A stretch of 64,000 nt of DNA from Bacillota bacterium (lineage in GTDB: Bacteria; Bacillota; Clostridia; Lachnospirales; Lachnospiraceae): positions 682,001 to 746,000 of the forward strand of contig JAEYLX010000075.1 in the NCBI GenBank assembly GCA_023407575.1. Reading direction: 5' to 3'. Below, piece by piece: positions 43,793-53,038 of this stretch. The notes under the pieces were generated by a model. It ran no database searches, was not told the origin of the DNA, and saw only the letters and a list, made by a program, of their open reading frames with translations. Numbering within the stretch: the stretch's first letter is position 1; every line of letters begins with the position of its first letter. The translations under genes were made by a program, and so were the position numbers.

Positions 43793-43888
43793 TCACAGCC
43801 TTTTTAGATTAATATGGATTAGAGTATCATAAGCCTACTAACCGCTTAGTTCTTTGAATTAGCTCAATAACTATCTATGCTTTAACCA

Positions 43889-45322
43889 TTATTTATACTT
43901 CTTCAATTCCTCATTTGCTAAATAGTTGGATAAATTAAAATCTCTGATCTCCATGTTCTTAGCTGAATTCTCTATTTTATCGATATAATTATAAGTGTTA
44001 TTAGCAACCGGAAGCACCAAAGAAGCAGCATCCAGAGATAATTCATGAGTTAGATAAATCAGGTCCTCTTGATCCAGTTCCTCTTGCTCCAGTCGGTAGG
44101 AAGCAATAATATAATCCGGTTTTGAGAAAGAAAACACTGTATAGCTAACGGCAATTACCACCACGAAATACTGAAACAACGGAAATGTTGGTCGGTATTC
44201 AGAAATTAACACTCCTGTAAGTATTAGCGTTACAATAAATAATGATAACAAAACAAACATGCGTAGGAAAGTCAAATGATATGCGCTTATGTAAAGCAGC
44301 ATTCTGCAAGTTGCAGATATAATCAAAACATACGTACATGCTGTCATACCCGTCTTCACCATCCGTAGCAACTTACTATTTTCAAATAAAGCTCTGCATA
44401 TAACAATTAGAGCAACATTTAAAATAGCAACAAACAGCAATTCAAAAAAGCCCTGTCTGGCATATTCAGCATAGGTAAAGCCCTCTGGTAGTTCGAATAC
44501 ACCTTTTGCAAACAAATAGATAATCTGAATTCCACAAAAGAGTGCATAAACGATTGTCAATACCAATAATACAGTTGTTGCTATTGAAGCATCTGCCTTC
44601 TTCCAGGATCGTTTTTCTTCTATTCCAACATTGGAAATCGCAGCTGCAAAAACACAGTAGCAAATGAGGAAGCCTACAAAAACCATTAGTAAGATACCTA
44701 TAATATCTGTGGATACAAACACATCCAGTATTCGATTTGTCAACTTACTAAATACCATATCAGCATTCGCAAGCAATGCTGTTACCATCCATAAAAAAGG
44801 GATAGAAATTAAAACACCAATAAATACATTACGAACTTTATCATTCTTAAAAACACTTGTTTTTTGCAGAAATTTAGTAAAATCTATGAAGGGTAATCCA
44901 ATACTTCCAATAGCTCGAAAAGGCATTCCTAACATTTTCAAAAAATGCTTTACAAAATCCCACTCTCTATTATCATAAAATTGATGTAACATAGATAAAT
45001 CCAGTAGTATTAGAATTGCCACAATATTAAGAAATTGTAGGGTTTCACTGCTGGTTAATACAGTTGATACAGCTAACAAAAGCGCTCCAAGAAAATAAAA
45101 CTTCGTTCCTTTTTTTACTGTCAGTGATAATTTCTTATACCCTAAGAAAAGTAAACCTATGATTAATAAGGTTATTAACAGTGTATTTAACCCCACACCT
45201 GCACTATAAAATAATATTGCAAAGCCTACCCCTAAGAGTAAACTGATTCCACCAAATGCCCCAAAGTTCTCCCTAAATTGTATCTGTAGCGGGGACGCTA
45301 CCTTTTCATTTTGATCTTCCAT
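43889..45322 (-). CDS. DUF4173 membrane protein
   Basis: A 477-residue polytopic membrane protein with about eleven hydrophobic segments. GLPFIDFTKFLQKTSVFKND followed by VFIGVLISIPFLWMVTALLANADMVF, EEKRSWKKADASIATTVLLVL, GFTYAEYARQGFFELLFVAI and the last YRLEQEELDQEDLIYLTHEL all fit the DUF4173 family. The family has no proven function; the AEYARQGFFEL motif is its most conserved part. The C-terminus is soluble and acidic. It stands 149 bp from the next gene and has no obvious operon partner except the XRE/DUF2975 pair. Confidence 0.85.
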   Translation of the reverse strand: MEDQNEKVASPLQIQFRENFGAFGGISLLLGVGFAILFYSAGVGLNTLLITLLIIGLLFLGYKKLSLTVKKGTKFYFLGALLLAVSTVLTSSETLQFLNIVAILILLDLSMLHQFYDNREWDFVKHFLKMLGMPFRAIGSIGLPFIDFTKFLQKTSVFKNDKVRNVFIGVLISIPFLWMVTALLANADMVFSKLTNRILDVFVSTDIIGILLMVFVGFLICYCVFAAAISNVGIEEKRSWKKADASIATTVLLVLTIVYALFCGIQIIYLFAKGVFELPEGFTYAEYARQGFFELLFVAILNVALIVICRALFENSKLLRMVKTGMTACTYVLIISATCRMLLYISAYHLTFLRMFVLLSLFIVTLILTGVLISEYRPTFPLFQYFVVVIAVSYTVFSFSKPDYIIASYRLEQEELDQEDLIYLTHELSLDAASLVLPVANNTYNYIDKIENSAKNMEIRDFNLSNYLANEELKKYK

Positions 45323-45470
45323 AGTAAACCTCCATTCCTATGATGTATAAATAAGTTAAACTATTCACAATAGCTCGTCTATAATTTCAAATTTTTATAA
45401 TCCATAATGATAATTCATGTATTGTAAGTTAATAAAAAATATATATTCCGTCAAATTGACAACATTAATT

Positions 45471-45692
45471 TTAAATTGTGTTATCTTTCTCATCTTCTAT
45501 ATAGGTCAAAATATCGCCGGGCTGGCAGTTTAATGCTTTACAAATTGCCTCTAACGTACTAAACCGTATTGCTTTTGCTTTGTTATTCTTAAGTATTGAT
45601 AAATTGGCTAGTGTTAGGTCAACTTGCGAAGCCAATTCAGTTAACCCAATCTTTCTTTGTGCCATTACTACATCTAAGTTTACAATTATCAT
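45471..45692 (-). CDS. Small XRE-family regulator
   Basis: A 73-residue helix-turn-helix protein. Start at 45692 is preceded by GGAGGGATAAC. It is little more than the DNA-binding domain: MAQRKIGLTELASQVDLTLANLSILKN then RFSTLEAICKALNCQPGDIL. This fits the YozG/Cro-C1 type genes that sit next to DUF2975 membrane proteins in Firmicutes. It is 64 bp downstream of that gene and probably co-transcribed. Confidence 0.92.
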   Translation of the reverse strand: MIIVNLDVVMAQRKIGLTELASQVDLTLANLSILKNNKAKAIRFSTLEAICKALNCQPGDILTYIEDEKDNTI

Positions 45693-45756
45693 GTTATCCC
45701 TCCAATATGGCTTTCCATGCCATTCCAATACCGTAGGAAAGTAATTTACTTTCCTG

Positions 45757-46206
45757 TTAGATTGTCAGATCATTCTCTTCCTTATAAATAACCGCCTGCT
45801 CAAATACTAAGGAAAGGACCAAAGAAAATAATCCTGCAATCAAAAAAACAGCTACAAGTACCAATGCTGCTGGGGTTACAACAAAAATTAATCGAACCGC
45901 CATGGAAAGTGAAATAATGAAGGAACACATACCCATTCTCTTTAAGGAGATTACATTTCCTTTAACAAAGGGGTCGCCTTTTAGAACTGTCGCAAACATG
46001 CTTCTAAGTTCTTTTAATATTAATACTGCAAAAATACCTGCAATTATAAAAATAATTGTGAAGGGCAGATAGAATTTCGTAAAAATACTATAAAACTCAC
46101 CCACGTAATGAAAGCTGACCGGCACTGTTAATGTCACTAGAATCCCTGAAAAAAACATAAAATCCAAACATATCTTTGTTAATCTCACTAATAAACTCTT
46201 ATTCAT
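45757..46206 (-). CDS. DUF2975 membrane protein
   Basis: A 149-residue membrane protein with AGGAGATAAATGT before ATG 46206 and four TM segments. The conserved GDPFVKGNVISLKRMGMC between helices 2 and 3 is the hallmark of DUF2975. Together with the small XRE regulator it forms a common two-gene unit in Firmicutes, thought to link an envelope signal to transcription, but the function is not proven. Confidence 0.88.
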   Translation of the reverse strand: MNKSLLVRLTKICLDFMFFSGILVTLTVPVSFHYVGEFYSIFTKFYLPFTIIFIIAGIFAVLILKELRSMFATVLKGDPFVKGNVISLKRMGMCSFIISLSMAVRLIFVVTPAALVLVAVFLIAGLFSLVLSLVFEQAVIYKEENDLTI

Positions 46207-46236
46207 ACATTTATCTCCTATTATTGATTTATCCTT

Positions 46237-46265
46237 AATATATCACTTATTAAATTGACTGTCAA
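46237..46265 (-). promoter_or_regulatory. Sigma-A promoter of the DUF2975/XRE unit
   Basis: Minus strand TTGACA (46260-46265), 17 bp spacer, TATATT (46237-46242), 31 bp before the DUF2975 start. An imperfect AT-rich inverted repeat lies just upstream (46266-46292). Confidence 0.8.
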
Positions 46266-46382
46266 TAAATATTTATTGATATTCGATAAATTATTATTGT
46301 TAATTAATAATATATCAAAATTATAACTTAATAGAAACTTAAAAGTAAATAGAGGATTTACTTTGCATAACACATAAAAAAA

Positions 46383-46411
46383 ACTTTTTAACCCCTGACA
46401 GGTTAAAAAGT
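46383..46411 (-). terminator. Rho-independent terminator of the 154-residue regulator gene
   Basis: ACTTTTTAACC / GGTTAAAAAGT, a perfect 11 bp stem with a 7-base loop, followed on the minus strand by T8. Confidence 0.92.
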
Positions 46412-46427
46412 GTTAGGTATAATCTGA

Positions 46428-46892
46428 TTAATTAAACTGCGCATTGATCGTATCCACAACATCCTTATGAATTTTTTCAATTTCAGTTAATCTCACGCTG
46501 CCTATTCTTATTTTCTCTTTATTAAAATCAATTTCTTTAAAGAGTCTCTTTAATAAATTGTTTACTTCTGGGGATGCTCCCATGGACGCTTTTACTATTT
46601 TTTCAGAGCTAAATGAGCTAAGGATAGTTTTTAACTCTATGGAAGCAAGCTCAATGATTTGTTCAAACTCAGCTATTTGCATACAGCCTGGTGGTTCTAA
46701 TATATCATTAACGGTTATTCTATATAGTTTTGATAACCCTAACAGTGCCTCTAAATTCGGTAGGGATACTCCGGTTTCCCATTTTGATATTGCTTGCCTT
46801 GAGATATGTAACATTTCGGAAATATCTTCTTGCGTCCAACTATGGGACTGTCGTAAACTAACTAAGTTCTTTGCAATCAACCTTGTATTCAT
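46428..46892 (-). CDS. XRE-family transcriptional regulator
   Basis: A 154-residue protein. Residues 5-62 are a Cro/C1 helix-turn-helix (NLVSLRQSHSWTQEDISEML, ISRQAISKWETGVSLPNLEALLGLSKLYRI). The remaining ~90 residues are polar and helical (EFEQIIELASIELKTILSSF, then IDFNKEKIRIGSVRLTEIEK), probably for oligomerisation or signal input. Monocistronic, with a strong terminator. It faces away from the EamA exporter gene, whose promoter it could control. Confidence 0.9.
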   Translation of the reverse strand: MNTRLIAKNLVSLRQSHSWTQEDISEMLHISRQAISKWETGVSLPNLEALLGLSKLYRITVNDILEPPGCMQIAEFEQIIELASIELKTILSSFSSEKIVKASMGASPEVNNLLKRLFKEIDFNKEKIRIGSVRLTEIEKIHKDVVDTINAQFN

Positions 46893-47151
46893 TCGTCCAC
46901 ACCTTCTTTAATATTATTGAAATTCAAAACAACATTTTCTCATCATACCGTTAAAACTTCCTTAATGTCTATTATATAAATAATAAAAAAAAACTCCAGA
47001 ACTATATTATTAACCTCTGCAATTGTCAGTTGCTACAGCATATATAAAAGTGTACAAAGAATTGCCCATCCCCACTTTCTCTTTATGTAATGTAAACTGC
47101 AAGGAAGATTACTTATTATACTATTGATCTTTATATATTAGTATTTTAAAA
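46893..47151. other. Intergenic region between divergent regulator and exporter genes
   Basis: AT-rich gap (316 bp to the exporter start) with no ORF and no recognised RNA motif. The rightward promoter is listed separately. Confidence 0.35.
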
Positions 47152-47179
47152 TTGAATTTTTAACTGGATATGCTATAAT
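47152..47179 (+). promoter_or_regulatory. Promoter of the EamA exporter gene
   Basis: TTGAAT (47152-47157), 16 bp spacer, TATAAT (47174-47179), 29 bp before the ATG. Confidence 0.65.
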
Positions 47180-47208
47180 AGTTTAATTCTGAACAAAGGA
47201 CGAACAAT

Positions 47209-48162
47209 ATGAAAACAACAAATCTTGAACAACGGTTAACTCATCCCATTATTGTAGTAGTTTTATCTTTACTGTGTACGATCTTATGGGGGAGTGCCTT
47301 TCCTAGTATTAAAATTGGTTATCAATTATTCTCTTTGCAAAATAATGATGTTTCAGGAACCTTGGTGTTTGCTGGCATACGCTTTTTTCTTGCTGGAATT
47401 ATAGTTATATTAATACATACGGTACAACATAAAAAACTCGTTTTACCTTCTAAGAATAATATGAAGGGCATCTTATGGGTCAGTTTATTTCAGACCATTT
47501 TAGAATATATCTTTTTTTATGTCAGTATGGCTCATACCACTGGCGTAAAGGGCTCAATTATTGATGCTGCAGGCTTCTTTTTTGTTGTAATCCTTGCTCA
47601 TTACTTTTATAAAAATGATAAGTTTACTTTAAATAAATTAATCGGTTGCCTTCTAGGCTTTTCAGGAATTATCATTATTAATATAAATGGACTAAGCTTA
47701 GCTGACATTAGTTTTCATCCAATTGGAGATGGCTTTATGCTGCTTGCTGCTTTATTTTTTGCTATCGGCTCCATTATTAGCAAAAATGTATGCAGGAATG
47801 CTGATGCTATCCTTGTTACAGGCTATCAATTAGGTATTGGTGGTCTAGTTCTCCTGCTCCTAGGTTTATTCCTTGGTGGCAGATTAAATACAATTACAGT
47901 CTCTGGTCTCTTTTTATTACTCTATATGGCATTACTTTCGGCAATATCCTTCTCTTTATGGACCGCCCTAAGTAAATACAATAAAATTAGCAAAATAGCT
48001 GTGTATAACTTCCTAACACCTATTTTTGGTGCTTTACTTTCTTCATTGTTTCTTGGGGATAGACTATTTACCTGGTATAACCTAATTGCTTTAATATTTG
48101 TATGTATGGGGATTTTTATTGTCAATTTAGTAAAAAAAGATTTTACTGCTAATGTAAAGTAG
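47209..48162 (+). CDS. EamA/DMT-family transporter
   Basis: A 317-residue protein with AAAGGACGAACAAT before ATG and ten predicted TM helices in two EamA repeats. The first repeat begins VVVLSLLCTILWGSAFPSIKIGY, a classic EamA start, and ends LLGFSGIIIININGLSL. The second starts FMLLAALFFAIGSIISKNVC and ends LIALIFVCMGIFIVNLV. Members export amino acids or other metabolites with protons; this one's substrate is unknown. Confidence 0.92.
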   Translation: MKTTNLEQRLTHPIIVVVLSLLCTILWGSAFPSIKIGYQLFSLQNNDVSGTLVFAGIRFFLAGIIVILIHTVQHKKLVLPSKNNMKGILWVSLFQTILEYIFFYVSMAHTTGVKGSIIDAAGFFFVVILAHYFYKNDKFTLNKLIGCLLGFSGIIIININGLSLADISFHPIGDGFMLLAALFFAIGSIISKNVCRNADAILVTGYQLGIGGLVLLLLGLFLGGRLNTITVSGLFLLLYMALLSAISFSLWTALSKYNKISKIAVYNFLTPIFGALLSSLFLGDRLFTWYNLIALIFVCMGIFIVNLVKKDFTANVK

Positions 48163-48683
48163 AGGTAGATAGAACAAGCCACTTGCCTCTCCCTAGTTAC
48201 TATTCGTAAGAATCTGCTCAAGACATGATTCAGCGGTTTCATATAATATGGCATCCCCGAGAAATCAACCCCACTAAATAGGCTAACCCTTAAAAATATT
48301 CTATTTTATATCATTTTTTTAACTATTAAATTTTTTAGTTTCTATAAATATAAGACATTAATCCTTCATTCTAGAATCTCTTATTTAATACCCTCGGTTT
48401 ACGTTTACTTTTGAGGCATACACAGCAAAAGCGGCTACCTTTATAAGGGTAACCGCCTGATGTAAGTAATTCTTTTTGTATCAATAACTTTATTTTTACA
48501 TTTTAGCTTATATTTATTTCCCTTAGCTATCAAACTGGAATAAAGTTTTATTTAGTTTACGCTATACTATTTTTTGGCAAAACGTATCTTTTTTGCCTTA
48601 ACTACAGTTCTACACAAATATTTGATACTCTTGCTATACTCCTTAGCATTAATTGAACTATGCATATAATTGAACGTACAAAT
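48163..48683. other. Intergenic region with a leftward hairpin
   Basis: AT-rich and gene-free. A hairpin at 48431-48454 (GCGGTTACC / GGTAGCCGC on the minus strand, then TTTTG) could end leftward transcription. No ORF with a ribosome site. Confidence 0.4.
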
Positions 48684-48712
48684 AAAGCCACACCATGTTG
48701 AGGTGAGGCTTT
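48684..48712 (-). terminator. Terminator of the small membrane protein gene
   Basis: AAAGCC(T/A)CACC-type stem on the minus strand with a 7-base loop, followed by TTTATTTG, 39 bases after the stop codon. Confidence 0.75.
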
Positions 48713-48751
48713 ACTCTTAACGTAAATTCAATTAATCTTTGATTTACAATA

Positions 48752-49030
48752 TTAACGCCATATTATTGTAAAGAATAAAATGATTAGAAAGAACACAAAT
48801 ATAAATATCAATCCAAAAAATAATGCTGCAGCCATAGAACTAAAGATTAGATTCCTTGTTTCTTTTTTCCCTAAGGGTTCAATGGAACCTTCGCTTTTCT
48901 TATAAACTGGCTTACTCGAGGTATACCAGGGCATCCCTTCGATATTCATGTTCGCAATTACTTTATCGTCTTCGTTCACATCCAGTATATCATCTTTTTG
49001 CTCTATTCGTTGGTCATCTTCTTTCATCAT
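48752..49030 (-). CDS. Small single-TM protein of unknown function
   Basis: About 92 residues starting at the tandem ATG codons 49030/49027, behind GAAAGGGGTGAA. The first ~60 residues are acidic and polar and contain IANMNIEGMPWYTSSKPVY. A C-terminal TM segment follows (MAAALFFGLIFIFVFFLIILFF), so it is probably tail-anchored with its N-terminus in the cytoplasm. I do not recognise the family. It lies 77 bp after oppF in the same direction but has its own ribosome site; the last gene of the transporter operon may read into it. Confidence 0.7.
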   Translation of the reverse strand: MMKEDDQRIEQKDDILDVNEDDKVIANMNIEGMPWYTSSKPVYKKSEGSIEPLGKKETRNLIFSSMAAALFFGLIFIFVFFLIILFFTIIWR

Positions 49031-49107
49031 TTCACCCCTTTCTATCAAATAACTAATCAAAAGTGCAAATCATTCTTTGCTACTAGCTTCATTATACCTC
49101 GTGTACA

Positions 49108-50112
49108 TTAAGAATTATATAAATGACAGTTTACATAGTGTCCTGCTTCTAATTCTCTTGTCTCTGGAGCCACAGTCTTGCAGATTTCCATACACTTGCT
49201 ACATCTTGTATGAAATTTACATCCACTTGGAGGATTTGCAGGTGATGGTATATTACCTTCCAGTATAATACGATTCATCTTAACCTCTGGATCTGGATTA
49301 GGAACAGCACTTAATAGTGCTTGTGTATATGGATGGGCAGGCTTACTAAAGATATCCTTTTTGTCACCATACTCCACCATGCTACCTAGATACATTACCC
49401 CAACTGTGTCAGAAATATGCTCTACTACGGATAAATCATGGGAAATAAACAAATAAGTAAGATTTAAATCATCCTGTAATTCTTTAAGTAAGTTAATAAT
49501 CTGAGCCTGTACAGATACATCCAATGCAGATACTGGCTCATCGCAAACAATAAATTCTGGATTTACTGCCAACGCTCTGGCAATACAGATTCTCTGTCTC
49601 TGCCCACCTGAGAATTCATGAGGATAGCGGTCTTTATGATAAGGCTGTAAGCCACAGGAAGCCATGATTTTGTCTAAATAAGCTTCATATTCACTATCTG
49701 GTACAATTTTATGTTCCTTCACTGCTTCTCCAATAATTTCACCAACTGGAAGTCTTGGAGAAAGACTGGAATATGGGTCCTGAAAGATAATCTGCATTTT
49801 AGTTCTAAGCTGTCTAACTTGTTTCTTATTTAATTTATGAACGTTTTTTCCATTAAAAATTACATCACCACCAGTTTTATCAATCAGACGTAAGATTGTT
49901 CTACCTGCTGTAGATTTACCACAGCCAGACTCTCCAACAAGTCCCATTGTGGTTCCACGTTTCAGACTGAAACTAATTCCATCCACAGCCTTTACGAAAC
50001 CTTTCACCTTGGTGAATACATCTGTTTTTATAGGGAAGTACTTTTTAAGGTCTTTTACTTCAAGAATTATGTCATTATCGGATTCAATATCTTTGATTAT
50101 ATTATCATTCAT
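49108..50112 (-). CDS. oppF: Oligopeptide ABC transporter ATPase OppF
   Basis: A 334-residue ATPase. Walker A is GESGCGKSTAGRTIL, the Q-loop IFQDPYSSLSPR, the signature FSGGQRQRI, Walker B FIVCDEPVSALDV and the switch ISHDLSVVEH. The C-terminal oligopeptide/dipeptide transporter domain contains IPSPANPPSGCKFHTRCSKCMEIC with clustered cysteines. Together with OppD it forms the ATPase dimer of a peptide importer. It lies 3 bp after the oppD stop and is the last core gene of the operon. Confidence 0.95.
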   Translation of the reverse strand: MNDNIIKDIESDNDIILEVKDLKKYFPIKTDVFTKVKGFVKAVDGISFSLKRGTTMGLVGESGCGKSTAGRTILRLIDKTGGDVIFNGKNVHKLNKKQVRQLRTKMQIIFQDPYSSLSPRLPVGEIIGEAVKEHKIVPDSEYEAYLDKIMASCGLQPYHKDRYPHEFSGGQRQRICIARALAVNPEFIVCDEPVSALDVSVQAQIINLLKELQDDLNLTYLFISHDLSVVEHISDTVGVMYLGSMVEYGDKKDIFSKPAHPYTQALLSAVPNPDPEVKMNRIILEGNIPSPANPPSGCKFHTRCSKCMEICKTVAPETRELEAGHYVNCHLYNS

Positions 50113-50115
50113 GCC

Positions 50116-51282
50116 CTACACCCCTTTCTTCTCTTCTTCATACAAGTAACAGGATACAGCATGAGTCGGTGATAGGTATATTTCCTTGGGATAAGCTCCT
50201 TCACATTTTCCAAAACACTTATCACAACGATCTTTAAAATAACAATGATTTGGCAAGTTAATTGGATTTGGCACTTTACCAGGTATACTGTACAGACGAT
50301 CCATTGTCTTACCAACAACTGGCTTACTGTTCATAAGGCCTATGGTATAAGGATGGCAAGGATTCTTAAAGATCTCCTGTGCTGTACCTCTTTCCACAAT
50401 TCTACCTGCATACATGATTACCACGAAATCTGCCATCTCTGCAATAACACCAAGGTCATGGGTAATTAACATGATACTACTGTTAATCTGATCTTTAAGA
50501 TTACGAAGTAATTCCAAAATTTGTGCTTGGATAGTAACATCCAGCGCAGTAGTTGGCTCATCTGCGATGATTAACTTAGGATTACATGCTAAGCCCATTG
50601 CGATAACGATACGTTGACGCATACCACCGGATAACTCGTGAGGGTACATTTTATATACACCTTGGCTATTGGCAATACCTACCATGTCAAGTAACTCTAT
50701 GGTACGAGCTTTTACTTCTTCCTTAGGCATTCTGTTATTATGAAGTGCAATAACCTCATCTATTTGCATACCAACGCGAAATACTGGATTGAGGCTGGTC
50801 ATTGGTTCCTGAAAAATCATAGAAATCAAATTACCACGAAGCTTTTGCATCTCTTCTGTAGGTGTCTTAGCAATATCATAAACCTCTGTACCTGTATTAA
50901 AACGGATGGAACCACTTACAATCTGTCCCTGCGGTCTTTGAACTAATTGCATTAAGGATAAGCTGGTTACAGACTTACCACAACCAGATTCACCAACAAC
51001 ACCAACGGTTTTACCCTGTGGAATTTCAAAGGAAACACCATCTACTGATTTAACAGTACCTATATCAGTAAAGAAATAGGTATGTAAGTCATCAAATTCC
51101 ACAACATTGTTCGGATTTTTCATCTGTGTAATGTATTCTTCTCTGGGAACATTTTTACGTTTTCTAACTTTTTCTATCTGATTGGTAATCTTCCTGTTTT
51201 CCTTGGAAATTTGACGGGCTTCTTTACCGGAGATATAATTCACATTTTTTGTTTTTTTCTTTAATAATGCCACCTTATCCAC
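50116..51282 (-). CDS. oppD: Oligopeptide ABC transporter ATPase OppD with basic N-terminal extension
   Basis: A 388-residue ATPase starting at GTG 51282, directly after the oppC stop; GTG 51273 is an alternative. Walker A is GESGCGKSVTSLSLM, the Q-loop IFQEPMTSLNP, the signature LSGGMRQRI, Walker B LIIADEPTTALDV and the C-terminal INLPNHCYFKDRCDKC. The ATPase core begins only at about residue 58 (NNVVEFDDLHTYFF). Before it is a Lys/Arg-rich extension (NVNYISGKEARQISKENRK, then KVRKRKNVPREEY) that typical OppD proteins lack. It may contact membrane lipid, RNA or another subunit. Confidence 0.94.
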   Translation of the reverse strand: MDKVALLKKKTKNVNYISGKEARQISKENRKITNQIEKVRKRKNVPREEYITQMKNPNNVVEFDDLHTYFFTDIGTVKSVDGVSFEIPQGKTVGVVGESGCGKSVTSLSLMQLVQRPQGQIVSGSIRFNTGTEVYDIAKTPTEEMQKLRGNLISMIFQEPMTSLNPVFRVGMQIDEVIALHNNRMPKEEVKARTIELLDMVGIANSQGVYKMYPHELSGGMRQRIVIAMGLACNPKLIIADEPTTALDVTIQAQILELLRNLKDQINSSIMLITHDLGVIAEMADFVVIMYAGRIVERGTAQEIFKNPCHPYTIGLMNSKPVVGKTMDRLYSIPGKVPNPINLPNHCYFKDRCDKCFGKCEGAYPKEIYLSPTHAVSCYLYEEEKKGV

Positions 51283-53025
51283 CTACCTCTTCATCTTAGG
51301 GTCGAATGCATCACGTAACCCGTCGCCAATAAAGTTAAAGCCAAGTACAGTTATTAATATGAGCAAGCCTGCAGGAATCCATACGAACCAGTAGGATGTC
51401 ATAACATGAATGTCATTAACCGCATTGATAATATTACCCCAAGATGCAAGTGGGAACTTAACCCCTAGTCCTAGGAAACTTAAGGTTGCTTCTGTAAGGA
51501 TTATGTCACCAAGACTCATCGTTGCAATAACTGTCAACTGTGGAATAACATTTGGAACCAGATGTCTAAATATTCTTCTTGGTACACTAATACCTAACGC
51601 TTCCGTAGCAATCATAAACTCTTGTTCCCTAAGGGACAGAATCTGTCCACGAACCATTCTTGCAATACTAGGCCAGCTTAAGATAGCCAAAATAAACATC
51701 AGCATAACAATACGGAACTTTGGATCCACCTTCATAAAGTCCATAATGGCACCTAAGATGATGAACAAGGGTAAGGATGGGATACAGTACATAATATCAA
51801 CAATACGCATGATTAACGTATCCACCCATTTACCAAAATAACCTGCGATACCACCTAAGATTACACCAATAATAATTTCTAAAACAACTACAACAAAACC
51901 AATTATCAGAGATACTCTACCGCCATACATTAAACGAGTCATGATATCCATACCATTCCCATCAGTTCCAATTAAGTGGGAGGAAGAGGGGCTGACGTAG
52001 ATGTCAATTAATTCAGATTCTGTATTTTTTCTAATGGTATATTGGGTGTCTTTTCGAACGATGGTATATTCGATCTCTTCCCCGTTTTTATCCGCCATAA
52101 TAAAGGTTGTTTCACTATTTGCTATAGCATTTTTTGCTGTTTCTCTAAAATCAATGGTTAAGAACTCATTAACAACCGCATTAATACTAATGGTTGATGC
52201 AATGGCATATTCTGCCTTTTCACTTCCATTTACTGAATAGAATATAGCCGATCTGTCCTCTGCATTATACTCCATTTCATAAGTTGTTCCATTTACCTCA
52301 AAAGTATTGGAATTATCATTCATCGCTCTCTCAGATATTAAACGGAAATTATAGTCTATCTTTGTTTCCTCAGAATAAGAATTAAAAATCAGCTTTGATA
52401 CTAAGCTAATATCTTTTGCAACTGCTATGGCAGTATTTTTACCATTCTTAGTAATGTAATAAATTGTTCCATTTAATTCAAAAGAGGTTTCCCCAGTACT
52501 AACTGCACTTTCATAAGCAGCTTTCATTTCCTTGGAAACTTCCTCTGAAGTAACTGCATTAAATCGATTAATACCTTTTAGGTTTGAAACTGTTGCAAAA
52601 TCCTGGAACTGAACTATACGATAAAACTCTTCGCCTTCCTTAATCAAAGAATACAAAACGTCTTTCGCTGTAAAGCTCTCTTCCCCTTTGTTAATTGCTA
52701 ATATCAGCTGTGCTTTCGCTATTGCGGGAAAGGTTTCTCCCTCAGCATTAATATATTGATAGTCTGTATTAACTGCAACGCCAGCATAATCTTTTAGAAT
52801 GGATTCGTTAATTTTAAATACCTTAGACTGACTGTAAGGTGATATGATTCCCCCCAGAAAGGAAAATACAATCATAAATGAAATTATTATTAACCCAATA
52901 ACAGCTAGTCTGTTTCTGAAAAATCGTTTTGCTACAAGTCTTCCTGGTGACAGTACCTTAATTCTTTGTAAGTCATCCATCGTATTAGAAGTGCTATTTT
53001 GTTCTTTCTTCTCATCATTTGCCAT
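51283..53025 (-). CDS. oppC: Oligopeptide ABC transporter permease OppC with large extracellular repeat insertion
   Basis: A 580-residue permease; typical OppC has about 300. Start at 53025 is preceded by GGAGGTGCAGACA. Residues 1-38 are cytoplasmic, about 40-62 TM1, and the permease resumes at HLIGTDGNGMDIMTRLMYGGR (350-370) with the remaining TM helices and the EAA loop EALGISVPRRIFRHLVPN. Between lie about 280 external residues. Four repeats of ~64 residues are visible (from about 101, 166, 227 and 292), each with a helix ending in an A.SxE or GE.SF motif, then a strand pair like NGTIYYITKNGKNTAI. The insert is absent from normal OppC and may bind peptide or OppA. Confidence 0.93.
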   Translation of the reverse strand: MANDEKKEQNSTSNTMDDLQRIKVLSPGRLVAKRFFRNRLAVIGLIIISFMIVFSFLGGIISPYSQSKVFKINESILKDYAGVAVNTDYQYINAEGETFPAIAKAQLILAINKGEESFTAKDVLYSLIKEGEEFYRIVQFQDFATVSNLKGINRFNAVTSEEVSKEMKAAYESAVSTGETSFELNGTIYYITKNGKNTAIAVAKDISLVSKLIFNSYSEETKIDYNFRLISERAMNDNSNTFEVNGTTYEMEYNAEDRSAIFYSVNGSEKAEYAIASTISINAVVNEFLTIDFRETAKNAIANSETTFIMADKNGEEIEYTIVRKDTQYTIRKNTESELIDIYVSPSSSHLIGTDGNGMDIMTRLMYGGRVSLIIGFVVVVLEIIIGVILGGIAGYFGKWVDTLIMRIVDIMYCIPSLPLFIILGAIMDFMKVDPKFRIVMLMFILAILSWPSIARMVRGQILSLREQEFMIATEALGISVPRRIFRHLVPNVIPQLTVIATMSLGDIILTEATLSFLGLGVKFPLASWGNIINAVNDIHVMTSYWFVWIPAGLLILITVLGFNFIGDGLRDAFDPKMKR

Positions 53026-53038
53026 TGTCTGCACCTCC

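Noticed and set aside
43582..43812. 76-codon hydrophobic open frame on the plus strand
   Set aside because: It is translated from the terminator and tandem repeat at 43603-43792, has no ribosome site, and its sequence is only the repeat.
47922..48254. 110-codon open frame antisense to the end of the EamA gene
   Set aside because: Most of it overlaps the transporter gene in antisense and it lacks a ribosome site. The part outside the gene is short and unrecognised.
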